A stretch of 64,000 nt of DNA from Nectonema munidae (Eukaryota; Nematomorpha; Nectonematoida; Nectonematidae), in NCBI GenBank assembly GCA_030549495.1, contig JAUIRK010000957.1, forward strand, positions 74,501-138,500. The letters are read 5' to 3'. Each line of letters opens with the position of its first letter. Position 1 is the first letter of the stretch. Made by a program: the position numbers and the translations under genes. The notes beneath the pieces are model-generated. The model saw nothing but the letters and a program-made list of their open reading frames with translations, was not told where the DNA came from and ran no database searches. Positions 22,695 through 33,342 of this stretch are shown here, piece after piece.

Positions 22695-22825
22695 CAGTGG
22701 AGTAGCTAGGAATTTAAATCAGATGGGGGAGAAAACTTTAAAGCACAATAAAAAATATTTTTCTCAAGGGCGAAGGGAGGGGTGGCAAAAAATTTTCCCC
22801 TGGCCCCTCTTTGGCTAGGCCTCTG
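22695..22825. repeat. hAT-type miniature element
   Basis: 131 bp with ends cagtggagtagctagga and, inverted, cagaggcctagccaaa, the CAGTGGCGTAGCCAG style common to many small hAT elements. G-rich and C-rich inner arms (agggaggggtggc, tggcccctctt) could pair. Flanks atctgatc and atttgaat match only 5 of 8, so the target duplication is decayed. Confidence 0.6.
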
Positions 22826-23938
22826 ATTTGAATAGAGGAGAATCCATAATCAGATCCCCTTGTTAAGAATATTACGTTTATTTCAATTTGTGATACTTTC
22901 ATACTTATATTTCAAGAATAATTTTAGCATCAATTTGTCTGAATTTTTTTGTAAGCCTGCTGTATTTGACATATATTCCTAATATTATATGCTCTTATTG
23001 AATGAGCGATATGAAATAGCTGCTTTAATATTAATCAATAATAGATCAATCTTCCCTATCGGATAAATTTTAATCGATCATTTTGATTAACAATCCAGCC
23101 TGCTTCTAGGACATAGGTCCCTAAAGTAGTCGATAGCGACCCCTAGGGCCTATGAGAGTTTTCTAGAGGTCAATCATTACATACAGGTTAAAAGGGGGTC
23201 GGTTATATTATGGAGAATCAATTAAATTTCTAGACAGGAAAAAATCGATAGTCATGAAATCGATTTCTGATTCTAGAATCTGGACTTTAAATCTCTTCAG
23301 ATTTACTCGCTGTTTGCCTTTTGACTGAACTTAATAAAATAACAATACTGTAATTTTTAATAATTCATTTTTCTATATAGAAGAATATGGATGGGTATTC
23401 TTGTCTCCATTAAATTTTTTTACTTATAAAAAAAATTTTTTACTTATTTTTTTTTAGAAATAAAAACTTCTAAAAAATTATTATCATCAAAAATCCCAAA
23501 TCGATTGAAATCAGTAGTTGGACGTTTTTTGGGTGTAGAAAAATTGACTTTATGGATTTTTGTCCATACTGGCTATTACTAACGAATTAATTAACTTGCT
23601 CAATAAGTATCCTACTAACTAGCAACGCTATTATTATTACTAACTAATTAACAATTAATTAACTAGATACTTAATTAACATTGAAACTATTTTAGTTAAA
23701 TATCGTTACCAGATTTTTTTTCGAAAATCTGTTTTACAATAATGTTTTTTAATAATGAATTTATGCTAATTTTGTTTCTTTTATGTTTTTTATTACGACG
23801 AGTTTTTGCGTTGAAATTTTTCATCTGTGGATTTTCTTCCATCCTAAAATCCTAAACGGCTCCAGTAATGGGAGCTAAATAATTGTGGTTTGCCAATCTG
23901 TTCAACGATATAAACCTAGTCAATATCACTATTTTTAG

Positions 23939-24020
23939 CAGCATTTAATCAAGCTCTGTTCCAAACTCAGTAAGGATGAAAATGTTGATGAGTTAGTTCA
24001 GCGTGTCGTCAGCAATATAG
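23939..24020 (+). CDS. MGME1: MGME1 exon, N-terminal region
   Basis: Encodes QHLIKLCSKLSKDENVDELV QRVVSNI in phase 0 after the acceptor atttttag. DENVDELVQRVVSNI lines up with EKYSNLVQSVLSS near residue 50-65 of human MGME1. Ends in phase 1 at ata-g|gtttgc, followed by a 52-bp intron. Confidence 0.78.
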
Positions 24021-27000
24021 GTTTGCCTTCTCTTTCACTATCCATATAGGCGTAAAATTTTTTTGCTCTCAGCTAAGAAAGATGTTTCTCCGGTTGAAGA
24101 AAACGTCTTTGGAGATTACATCTCATCATTTCCGTTGATTCCAAGCAGAGACGCTCAAAAATTTCAGGAAAACGTCAACAAGAAGTACTTTTGTGCTCTC
24201 TAACATAATTTTATAGTTTTTCGGCTTTTTCGTAGAAAGTTTGACGCGTTTGTGGAGACTTACGACAAACTGAAGTCAGTCAAAACGATTCTGACTGAAA
24301 CAGCTCCCATCGAATCCCAAGTCATCTTGGCTAACTGGAGGAAGTCGAAAATCAAAGAAATGGGTGTTGAATCCTTCATGAAAGAAGTTTCAAGTATTTC
24401 TTCTTTCCTCTGACCCGCATCCATTTTTCATCTCACCCTTTGCTCTTCTAAAATGCACTGTTTTGCAACTAAGTAATAATTGTAAATAGTTGTTCCATAA
24501 TTGTTTTTAATCAATTGGGCAGGGTTGCCGAGTCGTAAGGTAAAACGTTCACTCCCATCTCCCTCTAATTCCCACTCAGACTCCTTTGTCTACATTTTGT
24601 ACGGGATGAAGTATATAATTTTTTGTCCTGATTAGGATTAATGTATGTTTGAAAACATGTTAATGCTATCACCTAATAACAAATTGTATTTTTTTTATTC
24701 AGTTCTCATCTTTTTTTTTAAATTTTTTTTACAAAAGTAAATTTTTTATATAATTTTTTTTGTTGTACCGATTCTAGATAACAAACTGTTTTTAATGCTG
24801 ATTTTTTGTTTTTACAATTAGTAATACCGAATCCCATACGGATTCCGATTCATATGAAAAAGTATATTTTATTTTTATAAAGAAGATAGTTTTCCAATGA
24901 ATTAGATATATGGTTAAATTTATATTTATTTGAATATTTTTTTACATTATAAATCAGTTCATGAATTGTAATTTTGCTTAGATGAAATAATCACTATTTT
25001 AAACTTTTTCGGCGATTCTGCTACCGATTCGACAAAAAATAGCCGATTCTTCCACAGTGCGGATAATCTGTCCATCCATAGTGGTCCAGCTGTTTAATGG
25101 CATAAAATATCAAAATTGTTCATTTTTTTCTGAAAGTATGAAACTTTACACTTGCACTAATCCCGATGTGATATGGAGGCATCTGATATTTTACCTATTT
25201 TTAAGTAATACGCATGTGTAAAAAACTTTATTGCATGAAAACAAGTCTAGGCCGTCAAATTTTCTTTTCAAGACTTTCTAAAGTAGAATATAGCTGATGA
25301 CCTCTGTAAAACGTTTGGTAAGTGTTGGTTTTATTTAATGAATTGTTTTTGAAATTATTGTGTAATCAATCATATGAGTGGTAGTTAAAGGGTGGTGTAT
25401 TGCAGGGGAAAGAAGTCGTTTGAAATTTGAAAAATTCAGACCAGATGTGCACTAAAAAATGTATCGAGCATTTATTTAGGTTTCTTCTAGTTCAAACGGA
25501 AATTGATCCATTTTCCAGTTTTTCTTTATTTTTTCAAAGGTTTATTCATTTTGGTGACTAAGATAACTAATTCAATATTTGATGTTATTTGCAATTATTT
25601 TCTATCAAAACTGTCAGTTTTTTATAGACTTTATTTAACCTTCCTTTTAACATTCCTTCATTTTTAAGACTTTTTGATGATTGCACATTTCATATACATT
25701 AATTACTGTTTTGATGGCTAGTGCTCAGTCATCTATTTATTGGAAACACTGTCCATTTGTCAAGTTGAATTGGATGAATCTTCACGATGTCCTATAAATT
25801 AAAAAAAAACGATGTGGGAGCAGGATACAAATACTTAGCTGATAAAAATTCCTCGAAAAAATCATTTCAAGATCTTGGTGAGATTCCTAAAAAATTTAAT
25901 CCCCAAAATTGATGATGCTTTAGGACTTTAAAATTCTTTGCCCCAAAAACAAGCTTCATGGCATAAATCATACAGAAATAAAGTTAACTCAACCGAGCTA
26001 AAAATGTGCGAGGATGAAGAGCAACAAGAACAAAAAAGCGCGTGTAAAACGAGAAGAGCAAGCTCATTTCACTCTTAGACTAAAAGGCCTGATGGACTAA
26101 AATGTTTCTTTTGCGATAAAATTGACACAATTACAATTCTCCATTGTGCATCTACTGAAGGACCAGTTAAAAGCTCTCCAATTTTAAGAGATAGAGATAT
26201 CTCCTTGTCAATTTTTTGAAGAAAAAGATGTGTGTGGCGTTTCTCATCTAAAGACAGGAGATTTAGCTTTTTTTTAAAATTTCTGATCCAAGTCGTGTTA
26301 ATACTACAGGACTAAAAGAAAGAATACTTTCACGACATTCTATTAATTTTGGATCACGATGTTGAAGACGCGGCTAATGAGCAAGGCATCGACACATAGG
26401 CTATGCCTCTTACTAGAGCTGCGAGATTTGTGCACAAAGACATTTTGATACAAGATCCGTCTTTTAAGCGAATATTTAGCAGTAGATGTCAAGAAAATTC
26501 TATTCCTCAAACTTTGAAAACTGTCATTAATTTTATTTTAAAGGCTCAACTTGCCCAAGACAAGCAGTTTAGCCGAACATCTTGTTTAACCCATTTAGGA
26601 CCAATGTTCCTTTTTTGGAACATAAGTAATTTCATCTTCGTCTGCTTTTTTCAATGACTTTGAATATAAATCGTCTGCGTTTTTTTAGATATCGTCTGCT
26701 TTGCTTGGTCTTAAATGGGTTAAAATACCTTTAACCCGTTAACTACGAGAATAATCAGACGATATCTAATGTAAAGCAGAAGATTTGTATTAAAGAGCTT
26801 TGATAAACGCAGACGATTTTATTTTTGTAAAGTTTGACTCTGGGCGTTAACGGGTTAAAGTAAATATTTAATTAATAAATAAAATATTTTAAATTTGAAA
26901 AGATAAAACTTAAAATAGATCAAAAACTTTTTAATGACTTCATTTTGAGATTTTATAATAAATAATAATTATACAATTAAGATGTCAGTGTTTTATCATT

Positions 27001-30000
27001 CCATGCTTTTGTGCAAGACCTATAAGTTTCTGTGAAACACATATGCTCCACGGAACAAAGTTTTCGATGCTTAGCCAGTATATATCACTAAATTTAAATA
27101 AGTGTTAAATGAATTTTTTTTGGAACAGGCTATTTAACTATATTTGAGATTTGTTTACTTTCTCCGCCCCATGAAATTTAAAAGACAGTTTAGCTTTAAT
27201 TTTTAAAAAATTTAACACAATGATTGTACAATTTCAAACGTTTGTAAATTTTGAAATCTTTTATTACTTTTTATCAAATAAAATGAATAATCAATTTATT
27301 TTTATTATATCAATACAGGAATAATAAAATTTTGTAAAATACGGTTAGTTAGCAAATAAAAAAAAGTTTTTTTTTCTAAAATTTGAAATTTCCTTTTAAA
27401 GATAATAGGGGTTGAGGTAAGCAATCAAGTACATTATCTTCTCCCTTTCATAAATTCCTTGTCTTATTTTGTATCCAAGTTTTTCTTTCTGCGACACATT
27501 TTTTTGTAAAATGCCTACCTTTTTCATTTTTACTGAAACTTGGATATCGATGTGTTGCATCCGCATATTATTCATTTGTTCACTTTTATTCGACTCTTTG
27601 CTTATTGTATTCATGCAAAGCCAGTGTGTTAACGAGAAATTTCTGACAACAAACTAATCCATATATTTAATGGAATTAACACTAATGACGCAGAAATAAC
27701 ACTTTTCATATTCTTTTTCTCACATTTAAAAATCTTTTGAAAACTCAATTGAGAAAATGCCTCAATTGCGAAGGGGCCGTTTGACGGCTAGTATAAGGCC
27801 TGCTAGTACCTATAGTTATATGGTATGCACATATGTGCTTGATTCTCTCTTTTAAGTATAGCAGTCTTTTTTAAAAACCTTTTTCAGGTATCAACTCCAT
27901 TATAAATTATAATGGAAACTTCAGACAGACTCTTGAAAACTATTTCGTGACTATTCTTACTATTTTCCGCTTTCTCTTTTATCATAGAGTAATTAGTATC
28001 AGTCAATCAATTAATACGTAAATATGATTGGTTGAAAACAAGCAAATTTAAGATACTAATAATAATTTGACTGAATAATATATCAACTGCAAAAAACAAG
28101 AAACTCCTTGATTTAAAAGGATTGAGCTGTGAAATAGGGAAATCAAAAAAGAAAGTTAGAAAAACATGAAATTAATTAAAATTTGAGCATTCAGAAAAGG
28201 GAAAAAAAAGGAGAACAGGGTTTTGCTAACCCGTGCCGAATGGAAAATGGGAAGGAGAGATTATAGGAATTGCTTTTGTTAAGGGGTATTGGAAATTTTT
28301 GTGTCGATTTATTTGTTTTTTAGAAGGAATAAACAATGGAACTCGAATTCACTATATGATTCACCAAAAGGTTTCTGGTAAAGTTTTGCACGACTACGAG
28401 ATTCCAGAAAGCGTGAAAGGCTACTGGGAAAGCTTGAAAGAAGTTTGGAAAAGCGTTGGCTCGCTCCACCTATCCGAGCACAGACTGAATCACTCTTTTC
28501 TCGCTTACAGAGGCACTGTTGATAGCGTCTTCGAATACAAGTAATATCATGCGAGATTGCTTCAGGATAGGATACCCATGTTTTGGTATTGTGTCTGGAG
28601 TAGATGTCTATGTCAATCACACCTCTAACATATAATCGTGTTTTCGAAGTAATATACATGCATTCCTTTTAATCGTGGGTGATGATCAGTTAATAGGTGA
28701 GTAGATTTGAGAAGTAATCAGGTTAGAAACAGCATATATCGTCTTTTCGATCAGAAATTCTAAAGAGCGCATACTTTTTAAATAACTCTTGATTGATTGA
28801 TTGAATAAAATAAAGTAATGGCTATTTATTATATTCGCAAAATATAGGAAATTTAGTTAAATTCGTTAAAATCGTAGTGTATTGGTATTTGTAAAAAATA
28901 AAAACGCTACGAATGAATCCCAAGGATATTTGCTTTTTATTTGTGCTGTTAAAATAACTAGTTTATAAGATAGAGTTGAGAAAAGTGATAAAAAAATCAA
29001 AATTTGATACTCAAAAAAATAGACCAAAACAAATGCTTGTCAACTTTAATTTACCTACTTTTAATCCATTTAAAGCTTTTTTTCAATTTTTTGTCCATTT
29101 TAATAGAAAATTGAACACTATTCTTTAAAAAATTGATTAAAAAATATTTTTATGTTTGCCAAAAAATGACCACTTGGCATGGACTGAATAAAATTATTGT
29201 GAAAAAGATTCATAAATTTTTAGAAGCCATTCTTTTATTAGCACTTATTTTTTACTTTTTTTGCAAGCAATTCTGCAATTTCATTGTCAGAAAACGTAAA
29301 TTCTACCACTAGAAGACTCTGCAATATGGTTATGACCATCAAATCTTATTTCTTCAGGCATTCTTGTTGAAGATCCACATCTTGAACTGGCATTAGATTT
29401 ATGTGATTTTCTTAACAAATATTTCAACAACTGATCATCTAATCCTTTTTGAGATTGATTATATTATCATTCCTCATTATTTTGCTTACTCTCCAACAAA
29501 AAACAAATACAATGCTGAAAGCATTCGCCAAGATATTCCAATTCCATTTTTACATTTGATTGGATGTCCTAAGTCAGCAGCCACCAGACTTCTATCTAAA
29601 ATATCTACTCCTTCCATGCAAGAATGATAAGACCTGACTAAATTTGGTCTCTTTACAATAGTGTTTTCTTTTCGTTTTGCTGTTTTTCTGTTGGCATTGG
29701 TCACAAGATTCTTCCCTTAAAGCATGGGTGGCTGGCCAACCTTTTGTTTCCCATGCGCCACACAAATTTTTAAGCTCTTTTAACACTTAAAGTATTGTAA
29801 TTTGGAAATATTTTGTGGTTATACACATAAGCATTTGATATATATATATATATGATAGTTGGACAGACTTAGCAGTTATAGAGGAAAGAGTTTTACATGA
29901 ATGCAATGTAAACCTTCTAACATACTTTATTTAACTTTGAATTTGCTTTGATAAATATATTAAGTATTTATTTCTGGAAGTGCTAATAAAAATATATAAA

Positions 30001-33000
30001 CACAATAAGCAGTTTTAAAGAAGAAGAATTTCGCATACAGCAAAAATAACACAATTAAATTAACTTTACTGAGATTTTTGACTTTGCTTTGCTTTCGCCA
30101 AATCTTGAAAATTAGGAATTAGCAATTGATAGCAACAGACAGTTCTGCATATTCGAATCAGATAGTCGCGACCTGTTTCTTCTTTATCATTTTCATGGAT
30201 GAAAATGCTTGCTCGCATCTGTAAGTTGTCCCGAAGTGAGATGCATAATTTTGGGCAAACTTTCTCAGTACTGAAAAATGTGATGAAAGTGCATCAAATT
30301 TACTCTTTAGTACTGAATTAGCTTTTAAATCAATAAGTTCCATCTGTATATTGGTAGGCATTTTCACAATGTTTTGTTCAGTAAGTGAACACGGATTTAT
30401 AAGCGCACGCATGCAGTCTTCTTCTTCTTCAAAATATGATTTTTTCAACGCATTCTGTAAAGTTGTAACTTTCTTCAACACATTCATTTTGTTCCCTTAA
30501 ATGTGGAAATTGGCCAAAATCCTTGTTTTCTAGCTGAGAGATAAACAATTTTAGCTTCATTTTGAATGCACTGATATCATTTACTAGGCTAGGAAACAAT
30601 TTGTCTTTACCCTGCAGTTTTGAATTTAGGCCATTGAGATGAAGAGCCCTTTCTTCAGTCAGCTCTTGGTTCTCTTCAAGAAAATCATGTACATGATTTT
30701 TCACTTTCCAAAATCTTCTGAGAACTTGTCCTCTAGAAAGACAACGCACTTCGCAATGAAGGATGATATCACCATATTTTATATCTAACAGTTCACAATA
30801 TTCTCTTATTTTTCTAGAGCTCTAATTTTATTCACGCATTTTACAACAGGTATTATAACGTGCTAAAAATTAAAATAATTTCCACAGAGTGACTCTTGGT
30901 GTATAATGCAATAATATTTCAAAAGTGGACGACCTAAAAACTTTTCGAGAAAGGCTACATTTCCAGCAACTCTACCAATCATTGACCGCGCTCCGTCAGT
31001 GCAGACAGACGCTTAAGAGTTTACTAAAATTTATTTGCTGATTTTGTATACATGACTTTAATTTCTCAAATATGTCAGATCCTCTGGTTTTTCCATGGAG
31101 TGACTCAAGGCCAATAAGTTTATTTATTTTTTACTTGAATTTCATGTGTTTATAACTAATGCGCCTATATCGAATATTGACTGTATTAGTATAATTATTT
31201 TTCCTTTTTTTACGAGTAGACCTTTTTTCTTTTATCTCTGGGGTATGATGCGCCACTTGTAATCGTCCAATGCGCCAGCCACCCCTGCCATGCAGTCTGA
31301 GGGAAATGATAGGAAAATTTTTCTCACTTCCGAATGAATTTTTACTTTTTTTGATATTTAAAATTGATGTTAACTTTTATAAATTATTTTCTAAAATATA
31401 AATATACCTTATTGGAAGCTTTTGACAACGCCCCTACTAATTTCAAACTGCTCCTTTGGGGCGATATCTTCCACCTTGCGAACCACTTGTTTACGCGTAA
31501 GCACAGACTGTCGGTGTTTAGAGTCATATCTTTATAATTGAACGCACCTTTCAAAAGTACCTAAAGTTTTTCAGTATTATAATCGGGAACAGTATTTCCA
31601 AAATTATAAGTCTAGTGTATTCATTGGATTGATCCTAAAGAATTTAGCTCTTTGCATATTTTTCAATTTGATAGAGTAACGCAGATTGGATTCTTGATTT
31701 TTTTTAGAGACAACATATGTGCTGTTGAGTGGAAAGCTTCGAAGAAAGTGAAAGCAACTGTGAGAGAAACGCACGACACACCCATCCAAATCGCTGCCTA
31801 CATCGGCTGCATCAATTCCAACCCCAACTTTAACAAAAATGTACCATCTTTCTTCTTTAATGCGGGTGAGAGCCTCCATGTTTTGTGCTTGAGTTGAAAC
31901 ACGTGGATACAATTTTTTAAAACTCAAGTTTATCACTTTTCCTAAAAATCTTTTAATAATTTAGCAAATATTTAGAGTAATAATCTATCTAGATGTATTT
32001 TGTATATGACAAATCTTTTTAGCTAAGATACAGTAGGAAGGAAATAAAGTGACCTTTGAAAGCCACATTTCTTGAGGTACCTGAAAAAGGGAAGTGAGGG
32101 AACTGTGATGAATTTAAGTGAGAGAAGAATTATGAGAGCGAAAATTTGCAATTCTACGATTGAGATGCCAGATGTTTCTGTTTTTTCAAGATTTTACCGG
32201 TAACTTAAAACCGAAATTTCGGTGTTATGAAATAATACGGACTTTTCTTTCACCTATTTTAGAATTTTATAAAAGACGACCGTGTGAAAATTCTAACTCC
32301 AAATTTGCTAATTGTGTATTTTTCAAATTTGGTATTTCTGTACAGAATAAACTTTTTTTGTTCATGACTTTTCAAACCAATATTTGTTCAGGTTAGTTAA
32401 TTTGCAAATCTGGCTCACATAGTGTACGAATAACTATTCTGATATGACGGTACGTCTCGTATTTCTTACTCTAATCTTATATTATGTTTTCGATGCACAT
32501 AGATGCCATATGTTAACCAGTTTAATACCATTTCCAATGAGTGACTCAAAACCTTAGCAAACTGTTTTATATTTTTCATCATCATCATCATCCCATATTT
32601 TTACTTCATTAATCACGCAGATGTTTGTTATTAGGGCGGCACCCGCATGAGCCAATACTTTGCAAGGTGAATTTTTTATATTTGATTTGAATTTATTTTC
32701 ACTTAAAAAGCTGATTTTTTTTAAATTTATTGACAAATTGTTTTTGACTTAATTCGTGATTTGTAAAACTTTCTTCATTTCTTATTTTCAACATTCTTGG
32801 AGTAGATTGTTAATGTCCAACTTCTTTTTGCCTTATCCTGTACTCTATATTTAATCTCTTCTTTTTAAAAATTTTACATTTCCCAAATATTTTTTGGTAG
32901 CAATCAGCTTCTTGAATCTAATACTTTAAAAGATTTAGCTTTCTTGCAATGATTCTTCTCAGACAAACTGCATTTTTTTATTCAAAATTTTTTAACATTT

Positions 33001-33335
33001 TTTCAAACTTTTGCATAATGGACTTTTTATTCGTTAACTGAATTTGATGTTTCTTTGTTTGCGTAAATTTAAAATATGTAATGATAAGATGAAAGCATGT
33101 ATGTATGTGTTTTTTTGAAGAAATTTTTTTATAATCTCGCCATGTGCCTTCATTTTAGCTGATCATAGAACGTGGCTTAATTGTTGTTTGTTATGAAAAT
33201 GGTGACCCTGCCGACATCTTTATCCTGTCTCCAGAAAAGATTCTAGAGTACTGGCAGAAATGGATTGGTCGCCTTTCTTTGTTCTGGAACACGCAATACA
33301 ACTTAAATAAATCTCCTGCAAGCCAAGAAGAATAA
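23939..33335 (+). CDS. MGME1: MGME1, mitochondrial genome maintenance exonuclease 1 (gene span, six exons, first exon not found)
   Basis: A PD-(D/E)XK single-strand DNA exonuclease that trims 5' flaps and ends during mitochondrial DNA replication. Six exons splice in frame (879 bases, 292 codons plus stop), all with GT/AG borders, and align with vertebrate MGME1 (344 residues) from its residue 50 or so to the end. The first exon with the start codon and mitochondrial targeting peptide is missing from this call. Catalytic positions: a histidine in GTRIHYMIHQ (human H180), an aspartate in GTVDSVF (human D238), and VEWKAS in place of human IDWKTS (D251, K253), so glutamate replaces aspartate while lysine is kept. 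Conserved C-terminal blocks are PIQIAAYIGC and GLIVVCYENGDPA. Intron sizes are 52, 51, 3930, 3167 and 1318 bp. Identity is inferred from remembered vertebrate sequence. Confidence 0.92.
24073..24184 (+). CDS. MGME1: MGME1 exon
   Basis: Encodes AKKDVSPVEENVFGDYISSF PLIPSRDAQKFQENVNKK with acceptor gctctcag and donor aa|gtactt. This is the weakly conserved region before the nuclease domain. Support comes from phase agreement with both neighbours and intron lengths of 52 and 51 bp. Confidence 0.8.
24236..24393 (+). CDS. MGME1: MGME1 exon, start of nuclease domain
   Basis: Encodes KFDAFVETYDKLKSVKTILT, ETAPIESQVILANWRKSKIK and EMGVESFMKEVS. This matches IPSVTRVLQQTMTKQQ...LERWKQRMILELGEDGFKEY in human MGME1. 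The next exon completes the lysine codon after KEVS. Confidence 0.88.
25990..26582 (+). pseudogene. Relic of an unnamed repeat-associated protein family
   Basis: Plus-strand pieces LKCFFCDKIDTITILHCAST (about 26099-26158) and HDVEDAANEQGIDT...TRAARFVHKDI, then SRCQENSIPQTLKTVINFIL (about 26490-26549) resemble a large uncharacterised family repeated in many invertebrate genomes. That family has a CxxC start, the phrase LHxVST, and xDCQExSVPxxLLxLV. I recognise the style but cannot name a function. It looks broken. It lies in an MGME1 intron and ends where a TTAA element begins. Confidence 0.4.
26586..26723. repeat. TTAA-flanked miniature element (piggyBac type), copy 1
   Basis: 138 bp with ends TTAACCCATTTAGGACCAA and, inverted, TTAACCCATTTAAGACCAA, a near-perfect 19-bp inverted repeat that includes the TTAA target site typical of piggyBac elements. 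The inside repeats the motif cgtctgc three times. It is in an MGME1 intron. Confidence 0.75.
26731..26858. repeat. TTAA-flanked miniature element (piggyBac type), copy 2
   Basis: 128 bp with ends TTAACCCGTTAAC and, inverted, the same 13 bases. It begins 7 bp after copy 1 ends and carries the inverted form of the same inner motif (cagacga). The pair looks like two related elements inserted next to each other. Confidence 0.72.
26870..28230. other. MGME1 intron, no gene seen
   Basis: AT-rich sequence. The opposed frames at 27396-27657 are low-complexity and match nothing I know. Confidence 0.4.
28324..28540 (+). CDS. MGME1: MGME1 exon with catalytic His and Asp
   Basis: Encodes KGINNGTRIHYMIHQKVSG, then ESVKGYWESLKEVWKSVGS and FLAYRGTVDSVFEYK. 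It corresponds to human FLQGKRFHEALESIL...YIESVQHILKDVSG...YIGLLDCVAEYQ. The histidine and the aspartate of the PD-(D/E)XK site are kept. Acceptor tttttag, donor aa|gtaata. Confidence 0.94.
29230..29720 (-). mobile_element. piggyBac transposase C-terminal relic
   Basis: A minus frame reads GKNLVTNANRKTAKRKENT, then PNLVRSYHSCMEGVDILDR, GISWRMLSALYLF; a lower part gives MPEEIRFDGHNHI. The PNxVxxYNxxMGGVDxLDQ...KWWWRxF order is the diagnostic C-terminal half of piggyBac/PGBD transposases, with MEGVDILDR for MGGVDLLDQ. Its upstream side ends at the terminus of the hAT element at 29723, which seems to have inserted into it. It lies antisense in an MGME1 intron. Confidence 0.75.
29723..31287 (-). 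mobile_element. hAT transposon, ZBED5/GTF2IRD2-like, with terminal repeats
   Basis: Ends are catgggtggctggcc (left) and, inverted, caggggtggctggcgc (right), a 13-16 bp imperfect inverted repeat of hAT style; gcgcca motifs recur inside both ends. Minus-strand frames give SVCTDGARSMIGR near 30990, YCIIHQESLCG-like sequence near 30890, CEVRCLSRGQVLRRFWKVK near 30710-30750, LNSKLQGKDKLFPSLVNDIS, MPTNIQMELIDLKANSVLK and HFGTTYRCEQAFSSMKMIKK at 30180. These are the catalytic and dimerisation blocks of the ZBED5/GTF2IRD2 group. The BED end is not seen, and frames shift near 30430-30490. Flanking ccttaaag / ccatgcag agree at only 5 of 8 bases. Confidence 0.8.
31295..31600 (-). other. Unrecognised coding-like stretch
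   Basis: Within 31430-31540 the minus strand has richer base composition than its surroundings and an open stretch KQVVRKVEDIAPKEQFEIS. I do not recognise it. It could be part of the piggyBac relic displaced by the hAT insertion, or an unrelated repeat. Confidence 0.25.
31708..31840 (+). CDS. MGME1: MGME1 exon with E-x-K catalytic motif
   Basis: Encodes KDNICAVEWKASKKVKATVR, ETHDTPIQIAAYIGCINS and NPNFNKN. This is human KLCVIDWKTSEKPK...FDNPLQVVAYMGAMNH. The metal-binding aspartate of IDWKTS is glutamate here (VEWKAS); the lysine is unchanged. Acceptor tttttag, donor aat|gtacca, phase 0. Confidence 0.95.
33159..33335 (+). CDS. MGME1: MGME1 last exon
   Basis: Encodes LIIERGLIVVCYENGDPADI, FILSPEKILEYWQKWIGRL and SLFWNTQYNLNKSPASQEE, then taa. 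It matches CGLIVVAYKDGSPAHPHFM...YWTKWLLRLEEY in human. It ends close to the usual family C-terminus. Confidence 0.95.
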   Translation: MIIERGLIVVCYENGDPADIFILSPEKILEYWQKWIGRLSLFWNTQYNLNKSPASQEE

Positions 33336-33336
33336 C

Positions 33337-33342
33337 AATAAA
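33337..33342 (+). terminator. MGME1: Polyadenylation signal of MGME1
   Basis: A perfect AATAAA begins two bases after the MGME1 stop codon, followed by a T-rich stretch (gctttattttttgttttatt). This suggests a very short 3' untranslated region. Confidence 0.65.

Noticed and set aside
23580-23690. Possible palindromic regulatory patch of ttaattaa and actaacta
   Set aside because: Similar patches recur at 42830, 45420 and 46850; simple AT-rich low-complexity sequence is the simpler explanation.
28309-28659. 116-codon minus frame
   Set aside because: Antisense shadow of the MGME1 exon at 28324-28540.
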